The notes: a model not told the origin generated them from the letters alone. 64,000 bases of DNA from Verrucomicrobiota bacterium (GCA_017301975.1 JAFLEI010000013.1:62001-126000); one strand, 5' to 3'. Positions 39,262-48,928 are shown, counted from the stretch's first letter. Numbers and translations are program-made.

Positions 39262-40821
39262 ATGGCGCTGAAAATGGGAAACAGCGCCTCAGCATCCGCC
39301 TTGAAGATGTCCTCCAGCCAGGCGCTGGACGCTCCCCCCAGCAGTTCGATCGATGCGGAGACCCTGACTCGCATCGAGGAGATCATAGCGACGGAACTGC
39401 CCGAAGAGCTGCGCGCCAGCGCCAAAGGTCTGCTGCGCGCCATGGCTGCCAAGGTCGCCGTGCCGGGTCACTTTGATGCGTTCTGCTGTCAGGCATTTTC
39501 CAAGCCGGAGTGGGCGGCGGCGGGCAGCCTGCTGATCGCTGAAATGTTTGAGCAGGACGAGGACCAGCTCGCGGAACTCGCCCGTATTCCGGACCTGGTG
39601 ATTGAAATGGGCAGCGGTGAAGTGAACGTGACCTGCATGGTGGCGTCGCGCTGGGCTGCACGGGGGGAAACTCACCGCCTCTCCAGACTCGCAGATGCGA
39701 TCGTGGCCTCCCATGCCTCCCGAAACGCCTGTGCCGTGGATGTCATGCTCGCCCTGGCCGCCACCCTGGCGGTGACGCGGTTTTCGCGTGCGGAGCAGCT
39801 TTACAATGCCGCCCTGCCACTGGCGGGGGAGGATCACAACGAGGCGCTGGCAGATGCCCGGCGCTGGCTCGCGGCGGGGCGCGTCGTGTGCAGCGCGGTG
39901 CAGGATGAACGTGATTTTTGGGATCTCCGCCTGCGCAAACCCAAGACCGCCTGGACTTGGCGGAGCAAGGCCGAGCGCGAGGCTTTGGATCATCTGTCTG
40001 AGTGCATGACGACGGACATGGAAGGGGCCGATTTGTTCAAGGCAGTGCTGCCTGAATACTGGTGGGATCTGGCGCTGAAATTTGCGCATCAGCAGGAGAA
40101 GCTGACGCAGCTGACCCAAAAGCTGACGGCTGCCAAAACGGAAAGCGCCGCACCTCCCAAGCCTTCGCCGGAACTCGTTCCCGCCGCTGGAAGGGGCACC
40201 CGGGAAATTCCTCCCCATCCGCACGCAGGACCCTTGGCGCGGTTTATACTGCCTTGGTTCTGCGGCTGCCTGGCGATGCTGCTCACCGTGATCGTGCCTG
40301 TGCTGGTGCTGCCACGGGACTTTGTCCTTGGGATTTTGGACACCTTGAAGCCGGTGGCTGTTCTCTCGACTCCTGCTGAGATGGAGGCATGGAGAAAAAA
40401 GGAACTGGAGAAAAAGGCAGCCGAGATGGCTCCGTTCAAAGCCCAATACACTTTGGCAAAGTCCGGTAGCTGGATGGAAAACGAAAAGGTGCTCTCTGGC
40501 AGCAGTCCGGAGCTGCCCTTTGACAGCCCGCAGTATTTGAACCTGCTGGTCTGGCTTCATCTGGACCCGCCCAAGGATGATGAGGTTCGTCTGCGTGTTT
40601 GCAAACTGCTCCTGGATCGCGTGAAGGGGAATGCCATCACCCTTTGGGAGATGCTCGCCTATCCGGGGTCGGCGAATGCCACTGAGATTAAAACGGCAGC
40701 GACCAATGCTCTCAAGGACCCGGCTCACCAGTGGAATGCCGATGAGAAAAGGCGCCTGGCCGCGATTGCTGGATTCGACCCTTCCAGTAAATCCTTACCT
40801 ACGGTCGGGAATAAACGCTGA
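39262..40821 (+). CDS. single-pass membrane protein of unknown function
   Basis: 519 residues; ATG codons at 39262, 39274 and 39307 are all possible starts. The N-terminal 290 residues are helical with TPR-like A-rich repeats (AEQLYNAALPLAGEDHNEA), then a Pro-rich linker, one membrane helix (about residues 327-350, FCGCLAMLLTVIVPVLVL) and a helical C-terminal tail of 170 residues. No family is recognised. It is two genes upstream of the tubulin operon and just before the pseudokinase gene, with a 287-base gap between, so cotranscription is not certain. Confidence 0.7.
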   Translation: MALKMGNSASASALKMSSSQALDAPPSSSIDAETLTRIEEIIATELPEELRASAKGLLRAMAAKVAVPGHFDAFCCQAFSKPEWAAAGSLLIAEMFEQDEDQLAELARIPDLVIEMGSGEVNVTCMVASRWAARGETHRLSRLADAIVASHASRNACAVDVMLALAATLAVTRFSRAEQLYNAALPLAGEDHNEALADARRWLAAGRVVCSAVQDERDFWDLRLRKPKTAWTWRSKAEREALDHLSECMTTDMEGADLFKAVLPEYWWDLALKFAHQQEKLTQLTQKLTAAKTESAAPPKPSPELVPAAGRGTREIPPHPHAGPLARFILPWFCGCLAMLLTVIVPVLVLPRDFVLGILDTLKPVAVLSTPAEMEAWRKKELEKKAAEMAPFKAQYTLAKSGSWMENEKVLSGSSPELPFDSPQYLNLLVWLHLDPPKDDEVRLRVCKLLLDRVKGNAITLWEMLAYPGSANATEIKTAATNALKDPAHQWNADEKRRLAAIAGFDPSSKSLPTVGNKR

Positions 40822-41108
40822 ACCTTGGATCTCGCCCGCCGCAATTGTGAGTTTCGGAAATGCAAAACTTGCATTTTTGTGAACTCACTTGGTATCCTTT
40901 CCGCTTATTAAAAATGCCCTCGGAAAGTTATGTTTTCTATGGTTAAATCTCACAATGTTAGTTATTTGATCGTGTAAAATGACCATATTTTTCAGAATAA
41001 TCTTTGCAATTTTGAGCCACAACCCTTATAAATTAGAGTGTAATTACGAGATGATTGCTCCCAAATCTTTGGTCGGCATGAATTCATAGTAGGGTTGATT
41101 AACTTGTT
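40822..41108. promoter_or_regulatory. AT-rich intergenic region with inverted repeat upstream of pseudokinase gene
   Basis: No gene is seen. A perfect inverted repeat AAATGCAA-AAC-TTGCATTT (40858-40876) followed by two more T lies near the left end and may be a weak terminator of the preceding gene or an operator. The rest is strongly AT-rich and is the likely promoter of the pseudokinase gene; no single -35/-10 pair stands out. Confidence 0.4.
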
Positions 41109-43715
41109 ATGATTGAAGAGCTTCAGCAATTTGGCAGCCTTTCAGTGGCGCATCGAACCGGTGGTGCGCCGGTGGAGCTGGTGCGTTCTAAGGACGAGGT
41201 GGTTTTTCTGGCCTTCGACAACCGGATTCACCGCCTGGTGGAGCTGCATGTGCTGCGCGGCGGCAGCACGCTGGATGCCGCGATGAAGAGATCCGCGTTT
41301 GACCGTGCCCGGCAGGCTTCGGAAATCCGCGGGCATGCTTTCATGCGCATTTTGGAAGTGGGGGAGGATCAGGGGCTGGTTTATTATACCAGCAATCTCA
41401 ATGACGGTGAGTTTGCGGAGCATTACACTCGAAGGCGCGGTGCACTGGCGCCCGCGACAGCGCTGGCGCTGGTTTATCAGCTCCTGGATGACCTGCTTCA
41501 GCTCCAGGGATTTCAACGTCTCGTTTCGCGCATGCACCTGGACCGGGTGCTGGTCACGACGCTCGAAGACACCTTCCTCCAGCTTCGCGTGTTTGATTAC
41601 GGCCTTTCGCAATTGGATGCAGGATCCGAGACGCAAAGCGGTGCACGGCTGGTGGTGGAGGCCTGCCGGTTGATTTTCCTGCTGCTGACCGGGCAGCCTT
41701 ATGCCGGCGAAAATCCGGACCGTTTTCCCGCCCTGACACAGCTGCCGATGGGATTGCGCACAGCCGTCCGGGCCGCGCTCACGGATCCTGACAACTCGCC
41801 ATCATCGATCGAAAAACTCCGTGACGATGTGCGGGAGGCGTTCAGCGCGCTTTCGAGCAACATCAAGGCGCGCAATTTCCGCAAGCACCTGGTGGTGAAC
41901 TCCTCTCTTCTTCCCCAGTCTCAGCTTCAGGAACTGCTGCTCGAAGATGTACCGGTCGAAACCATCCTTGGCACGCGGTTTCGCGTGGAGGATGCCGACC
42001 ACGCCCGGCGCTACCCCTTTTCCATTCCTGCGACCAATACGAAGCTGGAGCAGTCCGTCACGGTGCACCTGCTGCCGCCTTCACGCATTGTGGACAAATC
42101 CCGTTACGAGGCGGTGCCGTTGCAGATGTGGCGGTTCAACCCTGAGCGGCACCCGAACATCCTGCGCTCCTTGAGTCTGTGGGAAAGTCCTGACTGGACC
42201 TTCCTGACGGAAGAGCGGGAGCCCGGCTTTGCGCTCAGCCGATTGATGGCGGAACGCATCACGCTGAATCCTGCGGAAGTGACGGTGCTGATGCGGCAGA
42301 TCCGGGCTGGACTTGATCAGGCGGTGGAGTGCGGCGTGCAGCGTGTGGACTTGCACCCTTCCAACATCCTTCTGCGGGTGGGGAAAAATGGCCCCCTGCT
42401 CTCGCGTGAACTGGAACGGCTGATGCAAAAGCGTCTGGATGCCTGGCCTTCCTTCGTGGTGAAGCTGCGGCCGCACATGACCATGCGCAGCCTTTATGAG
42501 CCGCTGCTGGTGGACATGGACCTCACGGAAGGTCAGCAGCAGGAGGAGCATTTGCAGAATCGTGATTTCCGGCATCGCTCCTTTGTGGCGCTTGCTGGCT
42601 ATCTGCTGACAGGGGAGAGGCAGAGCGGTGGCGTGCCGCAGTTTCCAGAATCCATTCCTGAGGCGGCGGCCGCTTATGTGCGCGAGTGCCTTGACCTGAT
42701 CCGCCGTGCGGGCAAGACCCCGAGCCCGGGCGACTTCATCGACAAATTTGAAGCCCTGCTTTCCGCGCCCACGGTTGATCTCGCCACACGCCTGCGTGGC
42801 AGCAACGTGGTGGCGCTGGAGGAGATGGAAAGCGTGGGCTCCGTGTCTGATTTTGACGAAGACTGGAGTGCGAATGATGCCGCAGACGGAGGCCTTGACG
42901 AAGAACCCGTCTCTCCCATCAAGCGGGGGATCAAGACGCATGACTTCAATCCATTGATGCAGCAGAAACGCAGTCTGCCATGGGGTGCCATGGCGGCGGC
43001 GGCCGTGGTGCTGCTGGGCATCGGTGCATGGGTTTTCATGGGGGGCGCAAAAGAGCCCGGAGTGGTGGCGCAGCCGGCGGTTTCCTCGGCTGAAGCCGAA
43101 GGGCCGGATGTCAGTCAAAAGGACGCGCCACCTCCCGTCGTGGCAGTGGCCCCGAGCAAGCAGGTTGCGGCAGAAGCGGCCAGGCCACAGCCTGCGCCTT
43201 CCGTTGCTCCACCTGCCAAGCCGGTTGCAGTGATGAAGCTGGCGGTGCCAAATCCGTCGGTCAAACCAACGCCTGTCATCGTGGAGGCGGCTCCACCCGC
43301 GAAACCAACACCCGTCATCGTGAAGGCCCTGCCGGAGACTCCTGCAAAACCAGCACCTGCAGTCGCAGCAGTGGCGGACGTGCCTGCCCCGACATCCACC
43401 TTGTCCGTTGCGGTGAGCGAGGTGAAGCCGGAGACAAAGCCAAAGGCTTCGCCGCCGGCGGAGTCGCCGCTGAAAACTGCGGCGGTGACGCCAGCGCCTG
43501 TAAGCCCGCAGCCCCTTGCGACCCCGGTCGCACCTGCTCCCCCCCCTGTTGACAAGCGGGCCGTGAAGACCCCCATCACCATTCGCCGCGCCATTCTTCC
43601 TTCCAAGGAGGAAATCGACCGCATGAAACAAGGGCAGGTGGAAAGCAGGACGGGCCAGATGCCCGCCATCTCCACTGCCGCGCCCTTGCCGCCGAAAAGC
43701 AAAGCAACGCCGTGA
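41109..43715 (+). CDS. membrane protein with two degenerate protein-kinase-like domains and Pro/Ala-rich tail
   Basis: 868 residues. Two Hanks-type folds appear in tandem. The first (about 1-260) keeps MHLDRVLV in the catalytic-loop position and FDYG for DFG. The second (about 290-590) keeps VDLHPSNILLR (413-423) but has no DFG. Neither shows the ATP-binding Lys or a Gly-rich loop, so both look like pseudokinases. One membrane helix (about 626-645, WGAMAAAAVVLLGIGAWVF) leads to a Pro/Ala/Val-rich outer tail with repeated KPTPVIV. It sits 267 bases upstream of btubA on the same strand. A link to the tubulin filaments is inference only. Confidence 0.8.
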   Translation: MIEELQQFGSLSVAHRTGGAPVELVRSKDEVVFLAFDNRIHRLVELHVLRGGSTLDAAMKRSAFDRARQASEIRGHAFMRILEVGEDQGLVYYTSNLNDGEFAEHYTRRRGALAPATALALVYQLLDDLLQLQGFQRLVSRMHLDRVLVTTLEDTFLQLRVFDYGLSQLDAGSETQSGARLVVEACRLIFLLLTGQPYAGENPDRFPALTQLPMGLRTAVRAALTDPDNSPSSIEKLRDDVREAFSALSSNIKARNFRKHLVVNSSLLPQSQLQELLLEDVPVETILGTRFRVEDADHARRYPFSIPATNTKLEQSVTVHLLPPSRIVDKSRYEAVPLQMWRFNPERHPNILRSLSLWESPDWTFLTEEREPGFALSRLMAERITLNPAEVTVLMRQIRAGLDQAVECGVQRVDLHPSNILLRVGKNGPLLSRELERLMQKRLDAWPSFVVKLRPHMTMRSLYEPLLVDMDLTEGQQQEEHLQNRDFRHRSFVALAGYLLTGERQSGGVPQFPESIPEAAAAYVRECLDLIRRAGKTPSPGDFIDKFEALLSAPTVDLATRLRGSNVVALEEMESVGSVSDFDEDWSANDAADGGLDEEPVSPIKRGIKTHDFNPLMQQKRSLPWGAMAAAAVVLLGIGAWVFMGGAKEPGVVAQPAVSSAEAEGPDVSQKDAPPPVVAVAPSKQVAAEAARPQPAPSVAPPAKPVAVMKLAVPNPSVKPTPVIVEAAPPAKPTPVIVKALPETPAKPAPAVAAVADVPAPTSTLSVAVSEVKPETKPKASPPAESPLKTAAVTPAPVSPQPLATPVAPAPPPVDKRAVKTPITIRRAILPSKEEIDRMKQGQVESRTGQMPAISTAAPLPPKSKATP

Positions 43716-43982
43716 TCCCGCCCGTCGCCCGCACTTCCATATCGCAGCCAATTTGGCGCGGGATTCCTCACGAAAGCACGGAATTTGCGTGGACTCCCGC
43801 CGCACTCACAGGTAAAACTACCTTTAGTGGATATGAGCGCCGCAAACAATGCCGCTTTGATTGCGAAGTCCGGAGCATGCCGGATGAGAATCACCGGCAC
43901 GGTGTGGCAGGTGGCGTCTCCCCCCCATTCAACGGCAGGCACTACACATCACATTAGAAACCGCGAAAATTAGGAGAGACTG

Positions 43983-45398
43983 ATGAAGGTCAACAACACT
44001 ATCGTTATTTCAATCGGTCAGGCAGGCAATCAAATTGCCGCGTCTTTCTGGAAAACCATCTGTCAGGAGCACGGCATTGATCCGATGACGGGCCAGACCG
44101 CCCAAGGGCAGGCTCCACGCGGAAACTGGAGCGCGTTTTTCAGCAAGCTCGGGGAGTCCTCTTCGGGCAGCTATGTACCGCGCGCGGTGATGGTGGACTT
44201 GGAGCCTTCCGTGATCGACAACGTCAAGGCGACCTCCGGCTCGCTCTTCAATCCTGGCAACCTCATCAGCCGCACAGAAGGCGCCGGTGGCAATTTTGCC
44301 GTGGGCTATCTGGGTGCAGGTCGCGAGGTCCTGCCAGAAGTCATGGGTCGCCTCGATGCCGAGATCGACAAGTGCGACAACGTCGGCGGCATCCTTGTGT
44401 TGCATGCCACAGGCGGTGGTTCGGGTTCCGGCTTTGGGGCTCTGCTCATCGAATCCGTCAAAGAAAAGTATCCCGAATTTCCGGTGCTGAGCTGCGCGGT
44501 GCTGCCCTCCCCGCAGGTTTCCTCCGTGGTCACCGAGCCCTACAACACGGTCTTCACGCTCAACACGCTGCGTCGTTCGGCGGACGCCTGCCTGATCTTT
44601 GACAACGAGGCGCTGTTCGAACTCGCGCATCGCAAATGGAACATCGAGAGCCCGACGGTGGATGACCTCAACCTGCTCATCACCGAGGCGCTGGCCGGAC
44701 TTACAGCCTCCATGCGTTTCAGCGGTTTCCTGACCGTGGAAATCAGCCTGCGCGAACTCCTCACCAATCTGGTGCCCCAGCCTTCGCTGCATTTCCTCAT
44801 GTGCGCTTTTGCTCCCCTGACCCCGCCTGACCGCAGCAAGTTTGAAGAAATGGGCGTCGAAGACATGATTCGCAGCCTCTTTGACAACGGCTCCGTTTTT
44901 GCCGCCTGCTCCCCCATGGAAGGCCGCTTCCTCAGCACTGCGGTGCTCTACCGAGGCATCATGGATGACAAGCCGCTGGCGGACGCCGCCCTCGCCGCGA
45001 TGCGCGAGCAGCTGCCACTCACGTATTGGATTCCCACCGCCTTCAAGATCGGCTACGTGGAACAGCCTGGCATCTCGCACCGCAAGAGCATGGTGCTGCT
45101 GGCGAACAACACCGAAATCGCGCGTGTGCTTGATCGGATCTGCCACAACTTCGACAAGCTCTGGCAGCGCAAGGCCTTCGCCAACTGGTACCTCAACGAG
45201 GGCATGTCCGAAGAGCAGATCAACGCTCTCCGCGCCTCCGCCCAAGAGCTCATTCAGAGCTATCAGGTGGCCGAGGAAAGCGGTGCCAAGGCCAAGGTGC
45301 AGGACAGCGCTTCCGACATCCCGCGCAGCAGCGCCGGCATGGAGGACAGCCGCGGCGGTGGCATGAGTCTGCGCGACCTCGTTGACCGTCGTCGTTAA
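43983..45398 (+). CDS. btubA: bacterial tubulin BtubA
   Basis: 471 residues, the length expected for BtubA. Tubulin landmarks are GQAGNQI (T1, 12-18), the signature GGGSGSG (T4, 144-150), VTEPYNTVFTL after T5 and the NLVPQPSLHFLMCAFAPL segment of the H8-S8 region. A strong ribosome site (AGGAG) precedes the ATG. BtubA pairs with BtubB to form GTP-dependent heterodimers that polymerise into small microtubule-like tubes in Prosthecobacter. The protein lacks the acidic C-terminal tail of eukaryotic tubulins. It is followed by btubB after 47 bases and bklc next, the classical order. Confidence 0.98.
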   Translation: MKVNNTIVISIGQAGNQIAASFWKTICQEHGIDPMTGQTAQGQAPRGNWSAFFSKLGESSSGSYVPRAVMVDLEPSVIDNVKATSGSLFNPGNLISRTEGAGGNFAVGYLGAGREVLPEVMGRLDAEIDKCDNVGGILVLHATGGGSGSGFGALLIESVKEKYPEFPVLSCAVLPSPQVSSVVTEPYNTVFTLNTLRRSADACLIFDNEALFELAHRKWNIESPTVDDLNLLITEALAGLTASMRFSGFLTVEISLRELLTNLVPQPSLHFLMCAFAPLTPPDRSKFEEMGVEDMIRSLFDNGSVFAACSPMEGRFLSTAVLYRGIMDDKPLADAALAAMREQLPLTYWIPTAFKIGYVEQPGISHRKSMVLLANNTEIARVLDRICHNFDKLWQRKAFANWYLNEGMSEEQINALRASAQELIQSYQVAEESGAKAKVQDSASDIPRSSAGMEDSRGGGMSLRDLVDRRR

Positions 45399-45445
45399 AA
45401 ACAGCAAATCAGGCAATAGATTAACAACAGTTTGGAGGACTAACA

Positions 45446-46723
45446 GTGAGAGAGATTCTGAGCATTCATGTCGGACAATGTGGCAATCAAATCGCCGACC
45501 GGTACTGGCGGCTCCTGCTGCGTGAACATGGCCTGACCGAGGCTGGTACGTTGAAGGATGGCAACACGACTGCCGCCGCCAACACGAACATGGAGGTGTT
45601 CTTTCACAAAGTCCGTGACGGGAAGTACATCCCGCGTGCCATTCTGGTGGACCTTGAACCCGGCGTCATCGCCCGTATCGAAGGCGGGGACATGGCGCAG
45701 CTCTTTGACGAGAGCTGCATCATTCGCAAGATTCCCGGCGCTGCCAACAACTGGGCGCGTGGTTACAATGTCGAAGGTGAGCGCATCATCGACCAGATCA
45801 TGAATGTGATCGATGCGGCCGTGGAAAAGACCAAGTCTTTGCAGGGCTTCATGATGACCCACTCCATTGGCGGTGGCTCCGGCTCCGGGCTGGGCTCCCT
45901 CATTCTGGAGCGTCTGCGCCAGGCCTACCCCAAGAAGCGCATCTTCACCTTCTCGGTGGTTCCATCCCCGCTGATTTCCGACTCGGCGGTCGAGCCCTAC
46001 AACGCGATCCTCACTCTGCAGCGCATTCTCGACAATGCGGATGCCGCCGTGCTGCTGGACAACGAGGCGCTCTTCCGCATCGCCAAGTCGAAGCTGCACC
46101 GCAGCCCGAACTACATGGATCTCAACCACATCATCGCCCTCATCATGAGTTCGGTGACAGCATCCCTGCGGTTCCCCGGCAAACTGAACACTGATCTGAG
46201 CGAATACGTGACCAATCTGGTGCCGTTCCCCGGAAACCATTTCCTCACGGCCTCCTTCGCCCCCATGCGTGCTCCCGGTCAGGAAGGCCAGGTCCGAATC
46301 AACTTCCCCGATATTGCGCGGGAAACCTTCTCCCAGGACAATTTCACGGCGGCCATCGACTGGACCAATGGCGTCTATCTTTCGGCCTGTGCGCTGTTCC
46401 GCGGGGATGTGAAGGCCAAGGAAGTGGAGGAAAACATGGCGGCCATCCGCAAGAGCCTGAACTTCGCCAGCTACGTGCCCACCGGGGTCAAGCTGGGGGT
46501 GGCTGAAACCGCTCCGGAAGGCTTCGCTTCCAGTGGTCTGGCCCTGGTCAATCACACCGGCATCGCCGCCGTGTTTGAGCGCCTCATCACCAATTTCGAC
46601 ATCATGTTCGACAACCACGCCTACACGCACTGGTATGAGAACAACGGCGTCTCGCGCGAAATGATGGCGCATGCACGCAACACCATCGTCAACCTCGCTC
46701 AATCCTACCGCGACGCCAGCTAG
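45446..46723 (+). CDS. btubB: bacterial tubulin BtubB
   Basis: 425 residues from a GTG start with the ribosome site GGAGG ten bases upstream. Landmarks are GQCGNQI (10-16), GGGSGSG (142-148), SAVEPYNAILTL and TNLVPFPGNHFLTASFAPM. It is shorter than BtubA and also has no acidic tail. BtubA and BtubB form protofilaments of alternating subunits and need no chaperones to fold, unlike eukaryotic tubulin. The gap of 47 bases to btubA and 38 bases to bklc indicates one operon. Confidence 0.98.
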   Translation: MREILSIHVGQCGNQIADRYWRLLLREHGLTEAGTLKDGNTTAAANTNMEVFFHKVRDGKYIPRAILVDLEPGVIARIEGGDMAQLFDESCIIRKIPGAANNWARGYNVEGERIIDQIMNVIDAAVEKTKSLQGFMMTHSIGGGSGSGLGSLILERLRQAYPKKRIFTFSVVPSPLISDSAVEPYNAILTLQRILDNADAAVLLDNEALFRIAKSKLHRSPNYMDLNHIIALIMSSVTASLRFPGKLNTDLSEYVTNLVPFPGNHFLTASFAPMRAPGQEGQVRINFPDIARETFSQDNFTAAIDWTNGVYLSACALFRGDVKAKEVEENMAAIRKSLNFASYVPTGVKLGVAETAPEGFASSGLALVNHTGIAAVFERLITNFDIMFDNHAYTHWYENNGVSREMMAHARNTIVNLAQSYRDAS

Positions 46724-46761
46724 CCGTCTGCAGGCCTTCGTGACCCCTTCTTCAACCCAAC

Positions 46762-47532
46762 GTGGACATCGCATTGGAGCGCCAAATTGCCTCCGCCTCC
46801 CGCAGCGTCGAGGAGGCGCGGCGGCAGGCGTACCACGATCAGACGCGCGTCGGTGCGCTGGTGGAGCAGATCAGCGTGCTGGCGGATCTGCGGCAGAAGG
46901 AGGGAGATTTCCGCAAGGCGGAGTCGCTTTACCGTGAGGCCCTCTTCCGCGCCCAGGAACTCCGCAAGCAGGACCCGGACCTCCTGACCGGCATCTACTC
47001 CCTTCTTGCTCATCTCTATGACCGCTGGGGGCGCATGGACAAGGCGGCTGAGTTTTATGAAAAGGCGCTGACCATCAGTGCAAACAATGGTCTGGAAGAC
47101 AGCGACAAGGTGGCCACCATCAAAAACAACCTCGCCATGATTTTCAAACAGCTCCGGCAGTTTGAAAAAGCCGAAGGCTATTACTGCGAAGCGCTGGAAA
47201 CCTTTCAGCGCATCGATGGCGAGCAGAGTTCGCGTGTGGCATCCGTGTACAACAATCTCGGCGTCCTCTACTACAGCAGCATGGACGTGGATCGCGCACA
47301 GGCCATGCATGAGCGGGCGCTCGCCATCCGGCAGAACCTGAACGAGGGCCAGATGGATCCCGCCGACCTCTCCCAGACTTTCATCAATCTGGGCGCGGTG
47401 TACAAGGCCTCAGGCGATTTCCAAAAAGCCGAGGCCTGTGTGGATCGTGCCAAACGCATCCGCGCCGCCATGAACGGCTACCACCCGAACCCTCGCCGCT
47501 CCGCCTCGCTCCTCATCGACAAGAGCTTGTAA
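46762..47532 (+). CDS. bklc: TPR protein, bacterial kinesin light chain homologue
   Basis: 256 residues from a GTG start 38 bases after btubB. It consists of tetratricopeptide repeats of the kinesin-light-chain type: FRKAESLYREALFRAQELR, KAAEFYEKALTIS, FEKAEGYYCEALETFQRI and AQAMHERALAIRQNL, roughly from residue 45 to 240. No motor domain is present. In Prosthecobacter, the gene after btubAB is known as bklc, and its product has been proposed to bind the tubulin filaments or membrane. The last repeat is followed by a short basic tail. Confidence 0.93.
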   Translation: MDIALERQIASASRSVEEARRQAYHDQTRVGALVEQISVLADLRQKEGDFRKAESLYREALFRAQELRKQDPDLLTGIYSLLAHLYDRWGRMDKAAEFYEKALTISANNGLEDSDKVATIKNNLAMIFKQLRQFEKAEGYYCEALETFQRIDGEQSSRVASVYNNLGVLYYSSMDVDRAQAMHERALAIRQNLNEGQMDPADLSQTFINLGAVYKASGDFQKAEACVDRAKRIRAAMNGYHPNPRRSASLLIDKSL

Positions 47533-47586
47533 TCGTCAGCATCGGTTGGTGGCACCGCGTCGTCGTTTGCCTCTGACCAGCAGGAA

Positions 47587-47615
47587 AAGCCCGGGATTCA
47601 GCGAACCCCAGGCTT
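47587..47615 (-). terminator. candidate terminator of nagZ
   Basis: Read on the minus strand, AAGCCTGGG pairs with CCCGGGCTT (one T-G pair) across an 11-base loop, followed by a short T run. It lies 18 bases after the nagZ stop and could also act on the converging btub operon. Confidence 0.5.
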
Positions 47616-47632
47616 GATGCAAAGTCCTGATT

Positions 47633-48742
47633 TCAGTACAGCTCCACGGGAGAACGCTTCCCGTCTTCGACACTGAGGTTTTTAGCCGCCTCTTCACCGA
47701 GCGTATCCACCCGCAGCTGCCAGATGTCACGGTTGATCGCGGCGAAGCGGTCGAGATTGAACGCGTCCGGCTTCACCAGACGCTTCTTGGTTTTTTCGAT
47801 CCGCATCAAAGCATCATGCAGCGCCGGGGCCTCCACGCCTTCGAGGTGCTGTCGGGCCAGTTCGACCATCTCCACGCGGTGGCAGATCATCACGAGGTCA
47901 TTGCCGGCGCGGACCGCTTCCTGGATGGCCTGCTCAAAGGTGACTTCGTTCAGGATGGCTCCCATGTCGAGGTCATCGGTCATGGCCAGGCCGTCGAAAG
48001 CGTACTGATGGCGCAGCAGCTTGGTCACGATGTTATGGCTCAGGCTTGCGGGCCAGCGGCCGCGGTCGGGATCGTACGCGGTGTAGTTGCTGTGGCAGGT
48101 CATCACGCTGTCCAGTTCCGGCAGCAGCGCGGAGTAGGGCAGCAGTTCGCTGCGTTCCATTTCTTCTCGGCTTTTGGTGATGACCGGCAGAAACTCATGC
48201 GGATCACACTCCGCCGGGCCGTACCCTGGGAAGTGTTTGCCGCAGCTCAGGATGCCTTCGGCGCGCATGGCACGGTTGAAGACGCCCGCGTTGTCGATCA
48301 CCTGCTGGGGATCGCGTCCATAGGTCCGGCCTTTGAGTGAATTGTCCGCCGCATCATCATAGGAGATGTCCAGCACCGGGCAGAGATCCAGATTGAAACC
48401 GAACAGGCGCAAGATCTGCCCCGTCAGCTTGCCGTGACGTTTGATCAGCGTGGGATCACCCTTGTCACGCAGCGCTTGAGCGTTCGGTGGTTCTTCGCCG
48501 ATGAGGCGGAGACGCGAGACGCGACCGCCTTCCTGATCAATCGTGATGAAAGGCTCGACGTTGGAAATGTCGCGCAGATCATCGATGAGCTTTCGGACCT
48601 GCTCAGGAGTCTGGATGTTGCGACCGAATAAAATGAAGCCACCCGGCTGGAGTTTTTTCAGCCGTGCGGCCGTTTCTGGGGTGAGTTCGGCACCGGGCAC
48701 CCCCATGAGGAGGAGCTGACCAAGGTCTTGGGAGGAGGGCAT
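47633..48742 (-). CDS. nagZ: beta-N-acetylhexosaminidase NagZ-like (GH3)
   Basis: 369 residues, the usual size for NagZ. Family motifs are ITIDQEGGRVSRL, the zone KHFPGYG with the catalytic His-containing loop, and MTDDLDMGAI with the nucleophile Asp. NagZ removes N-acetylglucosamine from cell-wall muropeptides in cytosolic peptidoglycan recycling. No signal peptide is seen, in line with a cytosolic place. It converges with the tubulin operon; upstream there is a 387-base gap that holds a putative small RNA on the other strand. Confidence 0.9.
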   Translation of the reverse strand: MPSSQDLGQLLLMGVPGAELTPETAARLKKLQPGGFILFGRNIQTPEQVRKLIDDLRDISNVEPFITIDQEGGRVSRLRLIGEEPPNAQALRDKGDPTLIKRHGKLTGQILRLFGFNLDLCPVLDISYDDAADNSLKGRTYGRDPQQVIDNAGVFNRAMRAEGILSCGKHFPGYGPAECDPHEFLPVITKSREEMERSELLPYSALLPELDSVMTCHSNYTAYDPDRGRWPASLSHNIVTKLLRHQYAFDGLAMTDDLDMGAILNEVTFEQAIQEAVRAGNDLVMICHRVEMVELARQHLEGVEAPALHDALMRIEKTKKRLVKPDAFNLDRFAAINRDIWQLRVDTLGEEAAKNLSVEDGKRSPVELY

Positions 48743-48893
48743 GAGAGCGTGTGTTCGGTTGAGTAGTGGTTGGTCGAAAGTGACGGATCAGGTGTCAAGA
48801 CACGTTTTACTAAAATTTTGAGAACAATTGGGCGTTTTAGGATCGCAGATTTGAGACTCAGCGGTTTCTTTTTGCAAAAGAAGGGTGGGCAGG

Positions 48894-48922
48894 TTGACGG
48901 GAGGGGCAAAACTTTTTAACAT
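48894..48922 (+). promoter_or_regulatory. sigma-70-type promoter of the putative small RNA
   Basis: TTGACG (48894-48899) and TAACAT (48917-48922) with an exact 17-base spacer. No protein gene follows on this strand within 3 kb, but a hairpin with a T-rich tail does at 49030-49067. Confidence 0.65.
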
Positions 48923-48928
48923 GTGCTC

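Noticed and set aside
43250..43340. KPTPVIV coding repeats as a separate element
   Set aside because: They are simply the Pro-rich tail of the pseudokinase protein and are too few and degenerate to call a repeat locus.
42081..43805. Minus-strand frame of 574 codons opposite the pseudokinase
   Set aside because: Arg-, Gly- and Cys-rich composition, no motif, and fully antisense to a gene with coherent domains.
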